In this document: positions 51,899 through 60,728 of the stretch, piece after piece
How the letters are laid out: every line of letters starts with the position of its first letter
How positions within the stretch are numbered: the stretch's first letter is position 1
From: Prolixibacteraceae bacterium
GTDB taxonomy: Bacteria; Bacteroidota; Bacteroidia; Bacteroidales; Prolixibacteraceae
Length of the DNA stretch: 64,000 nt
Assembly (NCBI GenBank): GCA_003506435.1
Contig: DOAQ01000004.1
Span: forward strand, 42,908-106,907
Direction: 5' to 3'
Made by a program: the position numbers and the translations under genes
The notes under the pieces: model-generated
Databases searched by the model: none
Seen by the model: the letters and a program-made list of their open reading frames with translations, nothing else
What the model was told of the DNA's origin: nothing

Positions 51899-51906
51899 CA
51901 AATGTA
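51899..51906 (-). promoter_or_regulatory. recR -7 box
   Basis: TACATTTG on the minus strand, an exact TAnnTTTG match, 24 bases before recR. Confidence 0.5.
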
Positions 51907-51974
51907 AGAAGTGAAAACCACAATGAAAAAAACCACACCGGTGAAATTACGGAATTGCAGCGCTTATGGCTTGA

Positions 51975-54575
51975 TTATTTCAGGTAACGGGACACGGTTT
52001 TCAGTACATCTTCAATCCGCAATGGTTTTATGAGCACATCGTTGCAACCGACCGAGAGGCATTTTTCGCGGTCTTCGTCCATTGTGTAGCCGGTTTGGGC
52101 AATAATAGGCAGGGTTTTGTTTTTTTGCCTGATCTGGAGAGTTGCATCAAAACCACTGATTTCGGGCAATTGAATGTCCATTAAAATGAGATCGATTTTT
52201 TCGCTGTGGAAAATTTTCAATACATCGATACCATCTTTGGCCCACAGAAGTTTTGCGCCTGTGCTGGAGAATATATTTTTCAGGTATTCAAAATTATAGG
52301 CAACATCTTCGGCAATTAAAATAGTGTATTTGCTGAAATCGTATTTCGAACTTTTCGATTGCTCGATAATTGCCGTACGGGTTGGTACTTTAATTTTATC
52401 GTATGGGATAGTGAAATAGAAAATAGAACCTTTCCCTTTTTTCGATTTTACGCCAATCTGTCCGTCGAGCAGGCGCACCAAACCGCGACTGATAGTCAAG
52501 CCGATTCCCATACCACCTTTCAACTGTCCGGTTGTTTTTTCATTCATCCCGAATTGCCGGGTTAACACTTCCAGTTGGGTTTCACCGATCCCCACACCCG
52601 AGTCGTGAACGTAAAACTGCAACTTGCGATCTGAGTAAATCTGGTATCCAACTTCAATAAAACCTTTTTCGGTTTGCTTTAAGGCATTTTCAAAGAGTAT
52701 GAGAAGAATTTGCTTCAGCCGGATTGGATCGGTAAAAATTACATCATGATGAGCTTCGCGGGGAACGATAAACTGGAGGGAAATATTTTCCTTTCCTTTG
52801 TTTTCCGCCATTTTCTGCATCTGCGGTTTTAATTCAATGAATGTATCTTTCAGAGAACATGATTCCTTTTTAATTTTTAATTCATTGGCTTCAATCCGGG
52901 CTACATCAATAATGCTATCGATCAGATGAAGCAGCGCAGCGCTGTTTTGCTGAATCAAATCGATATACCGGTTCTGTTGCTTTTCGTTGACCTGGCTACC
53001 TTTTAATAAATCAGAAAAACCGATGATCCCATTGATTGGAGTCCGTATTTTATGACTCATGTTCGCCAGGAAATTATTCTTGTAAATATTGGCAACCTCA
53101 GCCGACCGCCGGGCAGTGCGCAAATCGTTTTCCAGTTTCCGCAAAACAGAAATGTCTTCGGAAACTTTAACAAAATGGGTAATTGTGCCTTTGTTGTTGC
53201 GAAGTGGCGAGATGGTGGCAAACTCGGTAAAGTACCGGCCATTCTTGCGTTTGTTCTTGAACTCTCCCTGCCACACATTCCCGCTGGTTATGGTTTTCCA
53301 AAGTTTTGTGTAGAATTCGTCGGAATGGAAACCCGATTTCAGAATACTTGGTTTTTTCCCGATAATTTCTTCCGCATTCCATCCCGTTTTTTTGCAATAG
53401 GCCGTATTAAAAAACTCGATATACCCGTCAACGTCGGTAATAACAATGGGAACCGGACTTAACATCATCGATTGTTTGAAGATAGACAGCTCATCGCCTG
53501 CTTTCTTTTCATTGCCAATGTCCCTGTTTACGCCAACCACCCGGACTGCCATATTTTTTTCGTCGCGGACGCAGGTTGCACGGCATGATACCCAAAGATA
53601 GTTTCCGTTTTTATGCCGGAGCCTGAAGTCGGTTTCAAAAAATAGCGAACCGCTTTTCAGAAAGTTCTGTGTTTCTCGTAAAACCCGGTCCCTGTCGACT
53701 TCGTGAAGCAGCATTTTAAACGTCGAAAACTGGTTGTCAAGTTCGTCGGGGTAATAGCCCAGTTGCGATTTCCATTTTCGTGAAAAATAAACTATATCGC
53801 TCTCTGTAAACCATTCCCAAACGCCCAATCCCGATGCATCAAGGGCCATCTGAAGATGTCCGTCACCGGAAATAGCTTGTAAATTTGCCTTATCCAGGCT
53901 TTCATAATCCACGATGCAAAGATGAACCAGCGATATTTTTCCATTGGCATCCGGTTCCGGATAAACAAAAATTTTCAGAAAAAGATTGTTTCCTTTCAGT
54001 CGGATATCAAGTGGCTGGATATCCATTTTTTCCTGACGAAACGCCTGTTTTAGCAATTTTTCAAGTTCTGTCCCGAATTCTTCAGGGTATCCTGCTTCTT
54101 CCGGTTTTTTCCCAATTATTTGTTCGGCTCCCGTGCCGATTAAATCTGAAATTGGGCCTGAAATAAAAATATGTTGAAGGTCGCGGTTAAACGACAGGGT
54201 AACTGTTTTGGAATGAATGGAATGCCAGTATTCATGATTTTTTGCTTCCGGCCGTTCTTCTCCCTGAAGGGAAAAGCTCAGGATCAGTTCGCCGCCGGTC
54301 AGCGGAGTTATGGTAATGGCATATTTTTTTCCTGAATGATGCAATGTGTAATTGGAGACTCGCGCCTCTTCCTGTGCCCGGGACAAGCAGTTGTTTAATT
54401 CATCCTGAATTTCAGTATTGAATGTTGAAATGCAATTCGCAAAGGTCATGTTTTTCGCTTTATCCGAAAACCCGAACAAAGCACGGCTATTGCCCCCTGA
54501 TTCAGCAACCGTTAAATCCGAATTTAACCGCAGATAACCTGAAACTGTTATTCCTTTGATTTGTTTTTTCAACAT
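51975..54575 (-). CDS. hybrid PAS sensor histidine kinase with receiver domain
   Basis: 866 residues from ATG 54575; the longer open frame from TTG 54599 starts inside a perfect -7 box. Order: three to four PAS modules (about 115-210, 240-350 with a PAC block FRLRHKNGNYLWVSCRATC, 360-475 with FKNKRKNGRYFTEFATI), a HisKA domain with NFLANMSHKIRTPINGII, HATPase (GVGIGETQLEVL and GGMGIGLTISRG) and a C-terminal receiver (LILMDIQLPEISGFDA; VLIKPLRIEDV). The H-box has Lys where almost all homologues have Glu. No membrane segment: a cytoplasmic sensor. No output protein adjacent. Confidence 0.9.
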   Translation of the reverse strand: MLKKQIKGITVSGYLRLNSDLTVAESGGNSRALFGFSDKAKNMTFANCISTFNTEIQDELNNCLSRAQEEARVSNYTLHHSGKKYAITITPLTGGELILSFSLQGEERPEAKNHEYWHSIHSKTVTLSFNRDLQHIFISGPISDLIGTGAEQIIGKKPEEAGYPEEFGTELEKLLKQAFRQEKMDIQPLDIRLKGNNLFLKIFVYPEPDANGKISLVHLCIVDYESLDKANLQAISGDGHLQMALDASGLGVWEWFTESDIVYFSRKWKSQLGYYPDELDNQFSTFKMLLHEVDRDRVLRETQNFLKSGSLFFETDFRLRHKNGNYLWVSCRATCVRDEKNMAVRVVGVNRDIGNEKKAGDELSIFKQSMMLSPVPIVITDVDGYIEFFNTAYCKKTGWNAEEIIGKKPSILKSGFHSDEFYTKLWKTITSGNVWQGEFKNKRKNGRYFTEFATISPLRNNKGTITHFVKVSEDISVLRKLENDLRTARRSAEVANIYKNNFLANMSHKIRTPINGIIGFSDLLKGSQVNEKQQNRYIDLIQQNSAALLHLIDSIIDVARIEANELKIKKESCSLKDTFIELKPQMQKMAENKGKENISLQFIVPREAHHDVIFTDPIRLKQILLILFENALKQTEKGFIEVGYQIYSDRKLQFYVHDSGVGIGETQLEVLTRQFGMNEKTTGQLKGGMGIGLTISRGLVRLLDGQIGVKSKKGKGSIFYFTIPYDKIKVPTRTAIIEQSKSSKYDFSKYTILIAEDVAYNFEYLKNIFSSTGAKLLWAKDGIDVLKIFHSEKIDLILMDIQLPEISGFDATLQIRQKNKTLPIIAQTGYTMDEDREKCLSVGCNDVLIKPLRIEDVLKTVSRYLK

Positions 54576-54596
54576 ATATTTTCGCGAATCGGTAAC

Positions 54597-54604
54597 CAAA
54601 TTTA
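54597..54604 (-). promoter_or_regulatory. -7 box of the hybrid kinase gene
   Basis: TAAATTTG on the minus strand, an exact TAnnTTTG match, 22 bases before ATG 54575. Confidence 0.45.
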
Positions 54605-54674
54605 AGCAAAAACCTCATACCATTTGCATTTTCCTGTAAAGTTTGGCCGTTGCTTTTATCGGGAGAGACCTGAA

Positions 54675-55121
54675 TTACATACGATTTTCGGTCATATCGT
54701 ATAAAATTCCGGTTACGTCGCCCACAATTTTGCGGCAGATTATTTTGTGGTGTTTGCGTTCGGACACATCTGCTTCGGTGGCATGTTTCTTTAGAAGTTC
54801 CGCGCAATTACTTGTGCCGTGAATATCTTCAACCATGCGGTTTAGCTCGCGTACTTTTTTGTAGGAAGCAAGTTTGGTTTCCATATCGTTCGGATTTTCA
54901 TTTCCGAAAGCCAGGCCCAGGACCATAAAGCCACCGGTTACTGCGCCGCATTTTTCACGTAAACGTCCCATTCCGCCGCCAAACGTTGAAGAAATGAGTT
55001 TGGCGCTGCGTTCGTCCAAATCAAACTGTTCGTAAAAAGCCAATACGACGGATTGAGAACAGGCATATCCTTCGTCAAAGTAGGAGAGGGCTTTGGAAAT
55101 AGTGTCGTTTTTTGTCATCAA
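54675..55121 (-). CDS. C_GCAxxG_C_C family redox protein
   Basis: 148 residues. The family pattern is complete: GYACSQSVVLAF, then GGGMGRLREKCGAVTGGFMVLGL, then a Cys at GTSNCAELL. Further Cys are scarce. Such proteins are found in anaerobes next to molybdenum or radical enzymes and are thought to bind a metal or cluster; no reaction is known. It starts 15 bases after the dehydrogenase and is cotranscribed with it. Confidence 0.87.
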   Translation of the reverse strand: MMTKNDTISKALSYFDEGYACSQSVVLAFYEQFDLDERSAKLISSTFGGGMGRLREKCGAVTGGFMVLGLAFGNENPNDMETKLASYKKVRELNRMVEDIHGTSNCAELLKKHATEADVSERKHHKIICRKIVGDVTGILYDMTENRM

Positions 55122-55136
55122 TTATTAATCGGGAAG

Positions 55137-56186
55137 TTATGACCTGAAATCGAGCAAAATCTTGATGTTTTCGGCTGGATTTTCGTCGAGAAGTTCAAAG
55201 CCAAGTTGTGTTTGTGAACCGTGTAATTTTTGCGAAATTAAAGCCTCTGGTTTAAGCCGGTTGTTCTTTAAGTGTTCAATGGCTTCTGCAAATTCGCCAT
55301 GGCTAACCCGCGACGATACAATCTTCGCTTCTTTCCAAATCAATTCTTTGAACAACACCGGAGCTGGCTCGTTACCCAAACCAAGAACACAAATAGTTCC
55401 GCCACCGCAAACACTTTGAATACAGCCCCGAACCGGATTTACCAATCCTTCAATTTCATGGGCGTGTCCAACAGCTTCAAACGCAATATCCACCCCTTTT
55501 CCGTTGGTTTCTGCTTTAATACGTTCCACCGGATTTTCTTTGGAAGCATTGATTGTGATAACATTTTCGTAGTATTTTGGACCGATTGCCAGGCGATTTT
55601 CCAAAATATCGATCATGAAAACAGTATTGTCGGTCACCGTGCGCACGGCTTCCAGGATACAAAGGCCAACTTTTCCCGATCCCCAGATAACAACCGAATC
55701 GCCTTTCTTCACATTTGCACGGTTTTTTGCATGGCAACCAATGCTTAAAACTTCGATTAGAGCTACGTGTTCATCCGGAATATGGGATGGAACTTTATAC
55801 AACATTGACGGAGGAAGTGAAATGAATTGGGCAAATCCTCCATCCGAATCAATACCAATTAGTTTCAAGCTGGTACATGCCGGATAATGGCCTTTCATAC
55901 AGGCTGGACATGTTCCGCACCAGATGATTGGATCGGGAGCAACCTTATCGCCAACTTCCCATCCGGTAACACCTTCGCCAACTTCAACAACCAGTCCTCC
56001 AAACTCATGGCCCATGATCATTGGAGTTTTTGTTCGCGGATGAAATTCTCCTTTGTGGATGTGCTGATCACTTCCGCAAATACAACCATAACAAACCTGA
56101 ATCAATACTTCTCTGGGTTTGCAGGCAGGCTTTTCGACATCCAGCCATTCAACCTTGTTGTATTCAGTTAATACTGCTGCTTTCAT
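55137..56186 (-). CDS. zinc-dependent medium-chain alcohol/sugar dehydrogenase
   Basis: 349 residues. Catalytic zinc site CYGCICGSDQHIH and GHEFGGLVVEVGEGV; structural zinc site WCGTCPACMKGHYPACTS; NAD site VVIWGSGKVGLCILEAVR. The family includes threonine, sorbitol and galactitol-phosphate dehydrogenases, so the substrate is open. The first of a two-gene operon with the C_GCAxxG protein; own promoter at 56210. Confidence 0.92.
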   Translation of the reverse strand: MKAAVLTEYNKVEWLDVEKPACKPREVLIQVCYGCICGSDQHIHKGEFHPRTKTPMIMGHEFGGLVVEVGEGVTGWEVGDKVAPDPIIWCGTCPACMKGHYPACTSLKLIGIDSDGGFAQFISLPPSMLYKVPSHIPDEHVALIEVLSIGCHAKNRANVKKGDSVVIWGSGKVGLCILEAVRTVTDNTVFMIDILENRLAIGPKYYENVITINASKENPVERIKAETNGKGVDIAFEAVGHAHEIEGLVNPVRGCIQSVCGGGTICVLGLGNEPAPVLFKELIWKEAKIVSSRVSHGEFAEAIEHLKNNRLKPEALISQKLHGSQTQLGFELLDENPAENIKILLDFRS

Positions 56187-56209
56187 ATCGTTGACTTTTG
56201 TTGTTTTAG

Positions 56210-56217
56210 CAAAGATA
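56210..56217 (-). promoter_or_regulatory. -7 box of the dehydrogenase operon
   Basis: TATCTTTG on the minus strand, an exact TAnnTTTG match, 24 bases before the ATG, with TTTG 15 bases further upstream. Confidence 0.5.
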
Positions 56218-56294
56218 GTGATGTGTAGTGACCAAACTAATTATACCAATTTAATTCTATCCGTAGTTATCTTTCCTCATATCCTCGTTTAGCT

Positions 56295-57245
56295 CTACCC
56301 GATGAATCCAAGTTCGAAAAGCAATTCTCCTAAAATGAAGTGTGATACAGTTACTCCAACAAGTGTCTTGTTTCTTAAATAGAGCAAACCGAAAAATATA
56401 CCGGCAAAAATAGTTACAAAAATGGTCGTTCCTGAGAGATGCATGTGGACAACGCCAAAAAGCATAGAGGTGGTTAATATGGCAATAAAAGACTTGTATT
56501 TTCCCGTCAACATTCTTTCTGCGTTGTTCTGAACAAAACCACGGCAAATAAATTCCTGCACAAAAGAGTTTATTAAATATAAAAAAAGGTTTACGCCTGT
56601 GGTTGTTGTTATAAAGATATCCTGACCCGAAAAACTGTTGCCGGGAGTATTTATCAGGTATATTTTAAGACCTATAACAAAGGCGGCCACCGGAATTGAT
56701 ATGAGGATACTTTCAATTAGTGCACGCTTGCTGCCATTTAATGTCAGGCCCCAATAACTGAGTGGGAATCGATATTTACGTAAATATAAAAAAATGACAA
56801 ATCCTGTGCCTGCCACAAAACCATACGTTATAGCCGTTTGTATTTGGCTATTTATCCAATCTGTTTTTAATATTTGCGAAACCAGTATTGCATAAAAGCT
56901 GAGTAGAATAACGGTTGTTGACAATAAGAAACCGCTCATTGACTGAAGTTTTGCGGCCTGTTCCAATTGTTCGTTTTTGGATTTAATTTCCTCTATTTTC
57001 TGTTCAAGCGAAAACTCACGCGCTTCAATTTTAACACTCAACATACCCATTGTTTCTGCAAGGTCCCGCATTTCGTCCGTTTCAGAATCGGATGCTGCAA
57101 TTTCGTAGAGTTTACTGGATGAATCAAAATCGCCTTTTATAATCTTCCACGCTGCATCTTTTAATGTATTAATGGACGAAGCACTCGTTCCCGGTTGACC
57201 TTTCTTATCTTCCGGTTCTTCAACAGCATCACTTCTTTGTATCAT
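56295..57245 (-). CDS. CPBP-family intramembrane protease-like protein
   Basis: 316 residues from ATG 57245; the frame is open to 57308 but a perfect -7 box at 57275-57282 lies in that stretch. Residues 1-100 are cytoplasmic, with a coiled coil (AREFSLEQKIEEIKSKNEQLEQAAKL). Then eight membrane segments. CPBP (Abi, Rce1-like) motifs: motif 1 is VQEFICRGFVQNN, with Gln-Glu in place of the usual Glu-Glu; motif 2 FGVVHMHL; motif 3 SHFILGELLF. It may be a membrane protease or an inactive relative; role unknown. Confidence 0.82.
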   Translation of the reverse strand: MIQRSDAVEEPEDKKGQPGTSASSINTLKDAAWKIIKGDFDSSSKLYEIAASDSETDEMRDLAETMGMLSVKIEAREFSLEQKIEEIKSKNEQLEQAAKLQSMSGFLLSTTVILLSFYAILVSQILKTDWINSQIQTAITYGFVAGTGFVIFLYLRKYRFPLSYWGLTLNGSKRALIESILISIPVAAFVIGLKIYLINTPGNSFSGQDIFITTTTGVNLFLYLINSFVQEFICRGFVQNNAERMLTGKYKSFIAILTTSMLFGVVHMHLSGTTIFVTIFAGIFFGLLYLRNKTLVGVTVSHFILGELLFELGFIG

Positions 57246-57274
57246 GTGAAAATTTAAAGTTTGAAGTACGATTT

Positions 57275-57282
57275 CAAAAGTA
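57275..57282 (-). promoter_or_regulatory. -7 box of the CPBP gene
   Basis: TACTTTTG on the minus strand, an exact TAnnTTTG match, 30 bases before ATG 57245. It decides the start codon. Confidence 0.5.
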
Positions 57283-57510
57283 TGAATTTTTATACTATCA
57301 GCCATCATGTGGAAGCGCCGTCTTTATTGACGGGAGCGATGGCTATTGTTTTGGATGAAAGGCTTTGTAAACTCGATATACTCTTGGCGGCCTTTGCGGA
57401 AAACTCAGCGGTCTTTGCGTGAAACTAACTTTTTAAATGACAGCCTCTTGTTGCTTACAATGAACCCATCCAAATAAAAAAGACAAAGCCTCCGGATTTC
57501 TCCATACTAA

Positions 57511-57544
57511 AAAACCTGTCAGGTTTTGAGAACCTGACAGGTTT
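57511..57544 (-). terminator. perfect 14-bp hairpin terminator after the GGGtGRT gene
   Basis: 57512-57525 and 57531-57544 are perfect complements (AAACCTGTCAGGTT) around TTGAG; on the minus strand T6 follows. This hairpin word is also a common intergenic repeat in Bacteroidetes. The rest of 57309-57510 holds decayed CTTTGCG(G/T) words and no gene. Confidence 0.8.
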
Positions 57545-57557
57545 GCTATCTGTAAAA

Positions 57558-58550
57558 TTATGCCTGCGAAATAGCCACAGCTACTGCAACAGAAGCGCCA
57601 ACCATTGGGTTGTTGCCCATTCCGATCAATCCCATCATCTCGACATGAGCCGGAACTGACGATGAACCTGCAAACTGAGCGTCGGAGTGCATACGTCCCA
57701 TCGTGTCGGTCATACCGTATGAAGCAGGACCAGCGCCCATGTTATCAGGATGCAAAGTACGGCCTGTGCCGCCGCCCGAAGCTACCGAGAAATATTTTTT
57801 ACCTTGTTCGATACATTCTTTTTTGTAGGTGCCTGCAACCGGGTGCTGGAAGCGGGTTGGGTTGGTTGAGTTACCGGTGATCGATACATCGACACCTTCG
57901 CTGTGAAGAATTGCAACACCTTCGCGAACATCGTCAGCGCCGTAGCAATTTACTTTTGCTTTGTCTCCTTTTGAGTAAGCAATACGTTCAACAACTTTCA
58001 ATTCGCTGGTATAATAATCGAACTGGGTTTGAACGTAGGTAAAACCGTTGATGCGGGCGATAATTTTAGCGGCATCTTTACCCAGACCATTCAGAATAAC
58101 GCGAAGTGGTTCTTTGCGAACACGGTTGGCCGATTTAGCTAATCCAATAGCTCCTTCAGCAGCAGCAAACGATTCGTGACCGGCAAGGAACGCAAAACAT
58201 TTGGTTTCTTCTTTCAGTAACATGGCTGCGAGGTTACCGTGACCAATACCTACTTTTCGGTCATCGGCAACTGATCCGGGGATACAAAAAGCCTGTAAGC
58301 CTTCGCCTAATGTAGCGGCGATATCAGCAGCATTGGTTTGTCCTTTTTTAATGGCAATAGCGCCACCAACGATGTAAGCCCACATAGCGTTTTCGAACGC
58401 GATAGGTTGAATGTCTTTTACGATCTTGTAAACATCCACGCCTTTGTCGTCGCATATTTTTTTGGCTTCTTCAATGGAAGAAATGCCGTAGGAATTCAAC
58501 ACTTTATTGATCTGGTTGATCCTTCTGTCGTAACTTTCAAATAATGGCAT
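57558..58550 (-). CDS. GGGtGRT protein
   Basis: 330 residues. The naming motif is FSVASGGGTGRTLHPDNMGAGPASYGMTDTMGRMH near residue 238. Family members occur in anaerobes directly beside an Fe-S scaffold-like protein, as here (12 bases). LPLFESYDRRINQINKVLNSYGI is the conserved N-terminus. The biochemical role is not known. The protein is soluble. It is the second gene of the two-gene operon. Confidence 0.92.
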   Translation of the reverse strand: MPLFESYDRRINQINKVLNSYGISSIEEAKKICDDKGVDVYKIVKDIQPIAFENAMWAYIVGGAIAIKKGQTNAADIAATLGEGLQAFCIPGSVADDRKVGIGHGNLAAMLLKEETKCFAFLAGHESFAAAEGAIGLAKSANRVRKEPLRVILNGLGKDAAKIIARINGFTYVQTQFDYYTSELKVVERIAYSKGDKAKVNCYGADDVREGVAILHSEGVDVSITGNSTNPTRFQHPVAGTYKKECIEQGKKYFSVASGGGTGRTLHPDNMGAGPASYGMTDTMGRMHSDAQFAGSSSVPAHVEMMGLIGMGNNPMVGASVAVAVAISQA

Positions 58551-58562
58551 AGCTGTTTCCTC

Positions 58563-59255
58563 CTATTCTTTACGTGGGTCAATTACTTTCACTGCATCTT
58601 CCATACGGCCATATTTGCCCGAGGCTTTTTTGATTGCTTCGTTGGCATCCATGCCGGTTTTGATCATGTCCATCATACGGCCAAGGCTTACAAATTCGTA
58701 ACCGATGATTTCGCTGCTTTCGCTCAGACCGATTTTTGTGATGTACCCTTCGGCCATTTCAAGGTAACGGGGACCTTTGGCAACTGTTCCGTACAAAGTG
58801 CCGGTTACACCGCGAAGACCTTTCCCCAAGTCTTCCAATCCGGCGCCGATTGGCAGACCGCCTTCAGAAAAAGCAGTTTGCGTACGTCCGTAAACAATTT
58901 GCAGGAAGAGTTCGCGCATCGCAGTGTTAATTGCATCGCAAACGAGGTCGGTATTCAATGCTTCGAGGATGGTTTTTCCGGGAAGGATTTCAGATGCCAT
59001 AGCGGCCGAGTGGGTCATGCCGGTGCAACCAATAGTTTCAACCAACGCTTCCTGAATGATCCCTTCTTTCACGTTCAATGTCAATTTGCAGGCGCCTTGT
59101 TGCGGTGCGCACCAGCCAATACCGTGGGTCAACCCCGAAATGTCTTTTACTTCTTTGGCTTTTACCCAACGACCTTCTTCAGGTATTGGAGCCGGGCCAT
59201 GATTTGCACCCTGTGCGACACAGATCATGCCTTCAACTTCATGTGTAAAACTCAT
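58563..59255 (-). CDS. NifU/IscU-like iron-sulfur scaffold protein (GGGtGRT partner)
   Basis: 230 residues from ATG 59255 (MSFTHEVEGMICVAQGANHG); the frame extends to 59306 but lacks a suitable start context. A scaffold-like half has HGIGWCAPQQGACKLTLNV, then VETIGCTGMTHSAAMASEILPGKT, then LVCDAINTAMRELFLQIVYGRTQTAFSEGGL. The three Cys resemble, but do not match, the IscU ligand set. It is read first, followed by the GGGtGRT gene. Likely an Fe-S or metal cluster carrier. Confidence 0.87.
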   Translation of the reverse strand: MSFTHEVEGMICVAQGANHGPAPIPEEGRWVKAKEVKDISGLTHGIGWCAPQQGACKLTLNVKEGIIQEALVETIGCTGMTHSAAMASEILPGKTILEALNTDLVCDAINTAMRELFLQIVYGRTQTAFSEGGLPIGAGLEDLGKGLRGVTGTLYGTVAKGPRYLEMAEGYITKIGLSESSEIIGYEFVSLGRMMDMIKTGMDANEAIKKASGKYGRMEDAVKVIDPRKE

Positions 59256-59467
59256 GTTCTTGATGTTTGGTTTTTTAGTATTTTGAAATAATTTTATCGT
59301 TTGCACGAATGTCTAACGTAGAAGTTATCAGCTTTTTATCGCATTTATGATAACTCCATAGCCAGACAAATGTAAAAAATAATTGCGTTGAATGGCTATC
59401 ACATTCAACCTTTGATTGTTTTGTTACGTATTTGTTAGCAAATTGTACGGGGGAGAAATTTCCCGTT

Positions 59468-60238
59468 TTATGGTTTTATTTTCCCAAATAATCCCATCAG
59501 TTTCGTTTGGTAGATTTCGGCTATTTGCGTTTCATGCTCACCAATCGGTTTCACCGGAATTAAATCCATGACCTGCCCGGCCGAAAGTTCCGAACCGAAA
59601 TACAATTTTACCGCTTTTTTCAGGGTCGATTTTATGGCTTTTTTAGCTTCCTTTTCTGATAGCCCGGTTTGCAGGGCGATCTTTTCCATCTCGTGCCATT
59701 GAAACCAAAAGTATGTAGGCAGCATGGCCGAAACAATGGCATAGCTTTCCAGTTTGGTTTCATCGGTTTCAAAGGTTTTTCCCAGGTCTTTCAGGAGTTT
59801 CAGAATTGATTTTTTATTGTCTTTTGACATTTCCGCAGAAAAAGACAGGGGGTTGAAGCCTTCGTTAATGTACGAGGTGGCATTTGGTATTATCCGGACA
59901 ATATTCCGGGTTTTTAATTTCGATGCAATTTTTTCGATGGTGATTTTCGGGGCAAGCGAAATAACCAGCGTATCTTCGGAAACAACATCGGTAATTTTAT
60001 CGAGCGTTTCCATGATGACAGGGGGATGGAGGGCAATAAATACAACCGGTTGGCTTACGGCCTGTTGCAAATCGCCGGTTTCGATATATGGAAACTGCTG
60101 CTTCAGGGTAGCGAGTACATCGGCATTGGTATCGAAAACCACAACCGAAGCAAATTCAACCTTCTTGTTGGCAAAAGCCTGAAGAAAAATTTTGGTGATG
60201 CGGCCACCACCGATAAAACCGAGTGATTTTGTTTTCAT
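59468..60238 (-). CDS. ProC-like NAD(P)-dependent reductase
   Basis: 256 residues. The Rossmann motif is LGFIGGGRITKIFLQAF; VVFIALHPPVIMETL, VISLAPKITIEKIAS and IVRIIPNATSYINEG follow the plan of pyrroline-5-carboxylate reductase, but the C-terminal dimerisation domain is diverged (WHEMEKIALQTGLSEKEAKKAI). It may be true ProC or a related imine/F420-type reductase. It ends the operon with thioredoxin (37 bases) and may be unrelated to proline. Confidence 0.75.
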   Translation of the reverse strand: MKTKSLGFIGGGRITKIFLQAFANKKVEFASVVVFDTNADVLATLKQQFPYIETGDLQQAVSQPVVFIALHPPVIMETLDKITDVVSEDTLVISLAPKITIEKIASKLKTRNIVRIIPNATSYINEGFNPLSFSAEMSKDNKKSILKLLKDLGKTFETDETKLESYAIVSAMLPTYFWFQWHEMEKIALQTGLSEKEAKKAIKSTLKKAVKLYFGSELSAGQVMDLIPVKPIGEHETQIAEIYQTKLMGLFGKIKP

Positions 60239-60275
60239 AATAGCGATGTTTAAAGGGTTAATAGATGATTTATGA

Positions 60276-60701
60276 TTATTTGACTCCTTTTGACTTCAAT
60301 ACCTTCACCAACTCTTCTTCAGGGAAATATCCTTCGTGTCGTGAGAATTCTTTCCCGTTTTCGTCTAAAAATACCTGAGTTGGAATTGCTTCAATACCAT
60401 ATTTTTCAGCAAAGGGTTTTCCTTCCGGTGTCCAAACATCGTGAAAGACCACTTTCACCTCTTTGCCGTATTTTGTTTCGATTGACTTCATAATGGGTTG
60501 CATTTTCTGGCAAGGAATGCAGCGTACTGAACCAAGTTCAATAAAGGTCACTTTATATTTCATCGCGTTCTTTTGTTGTACTATTGCCGGTTTCTGCTTT
60601 TCAATCTGTTGTGCGTTTTGGCTATAGCCAGGTTGGACTATAGTTGCCAGTAAAATCAACACCAATGATAGTTTTTGAATAACTTTTGCTCTAATTTTCA
60701 T
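60276..60701 (-). CDS. periplasmic thioredoxin-fold protein
   Basis: 141 residues with an N-terminal signal or anchor (KLSLVLILLATIVQPGYS) and a thioredoxin fold; the active site is VRCIPCQKMQP (CxxC with Ile-Pro), cis-Pro in AIPTQVFLDENGKE. It probably transfers electrons to, or keeps reduced, periplasmic proteins of this operon such as the c-type cytochrome, whose maturation needs reduced Cys. Located 27 bases after the DGC gene. Confidence 0.88.
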   Translation of the reverse strand: MKIRAKVIQKLSLVLILLATIVQPGYSQNAQQIEKQKPAIVQQKNAMKYKVTFIELGSVRCIPCQKMQPIMKSIETKYGKEVKVVFHDVWTPEGKPFAEKYGIEAIPTQVFLDENGKEFSRHEGYFPEEELVKVLKSKGVK

Positions 60702-60728
60702 ACAATGATTATTTTGTTTTTCAACAAG

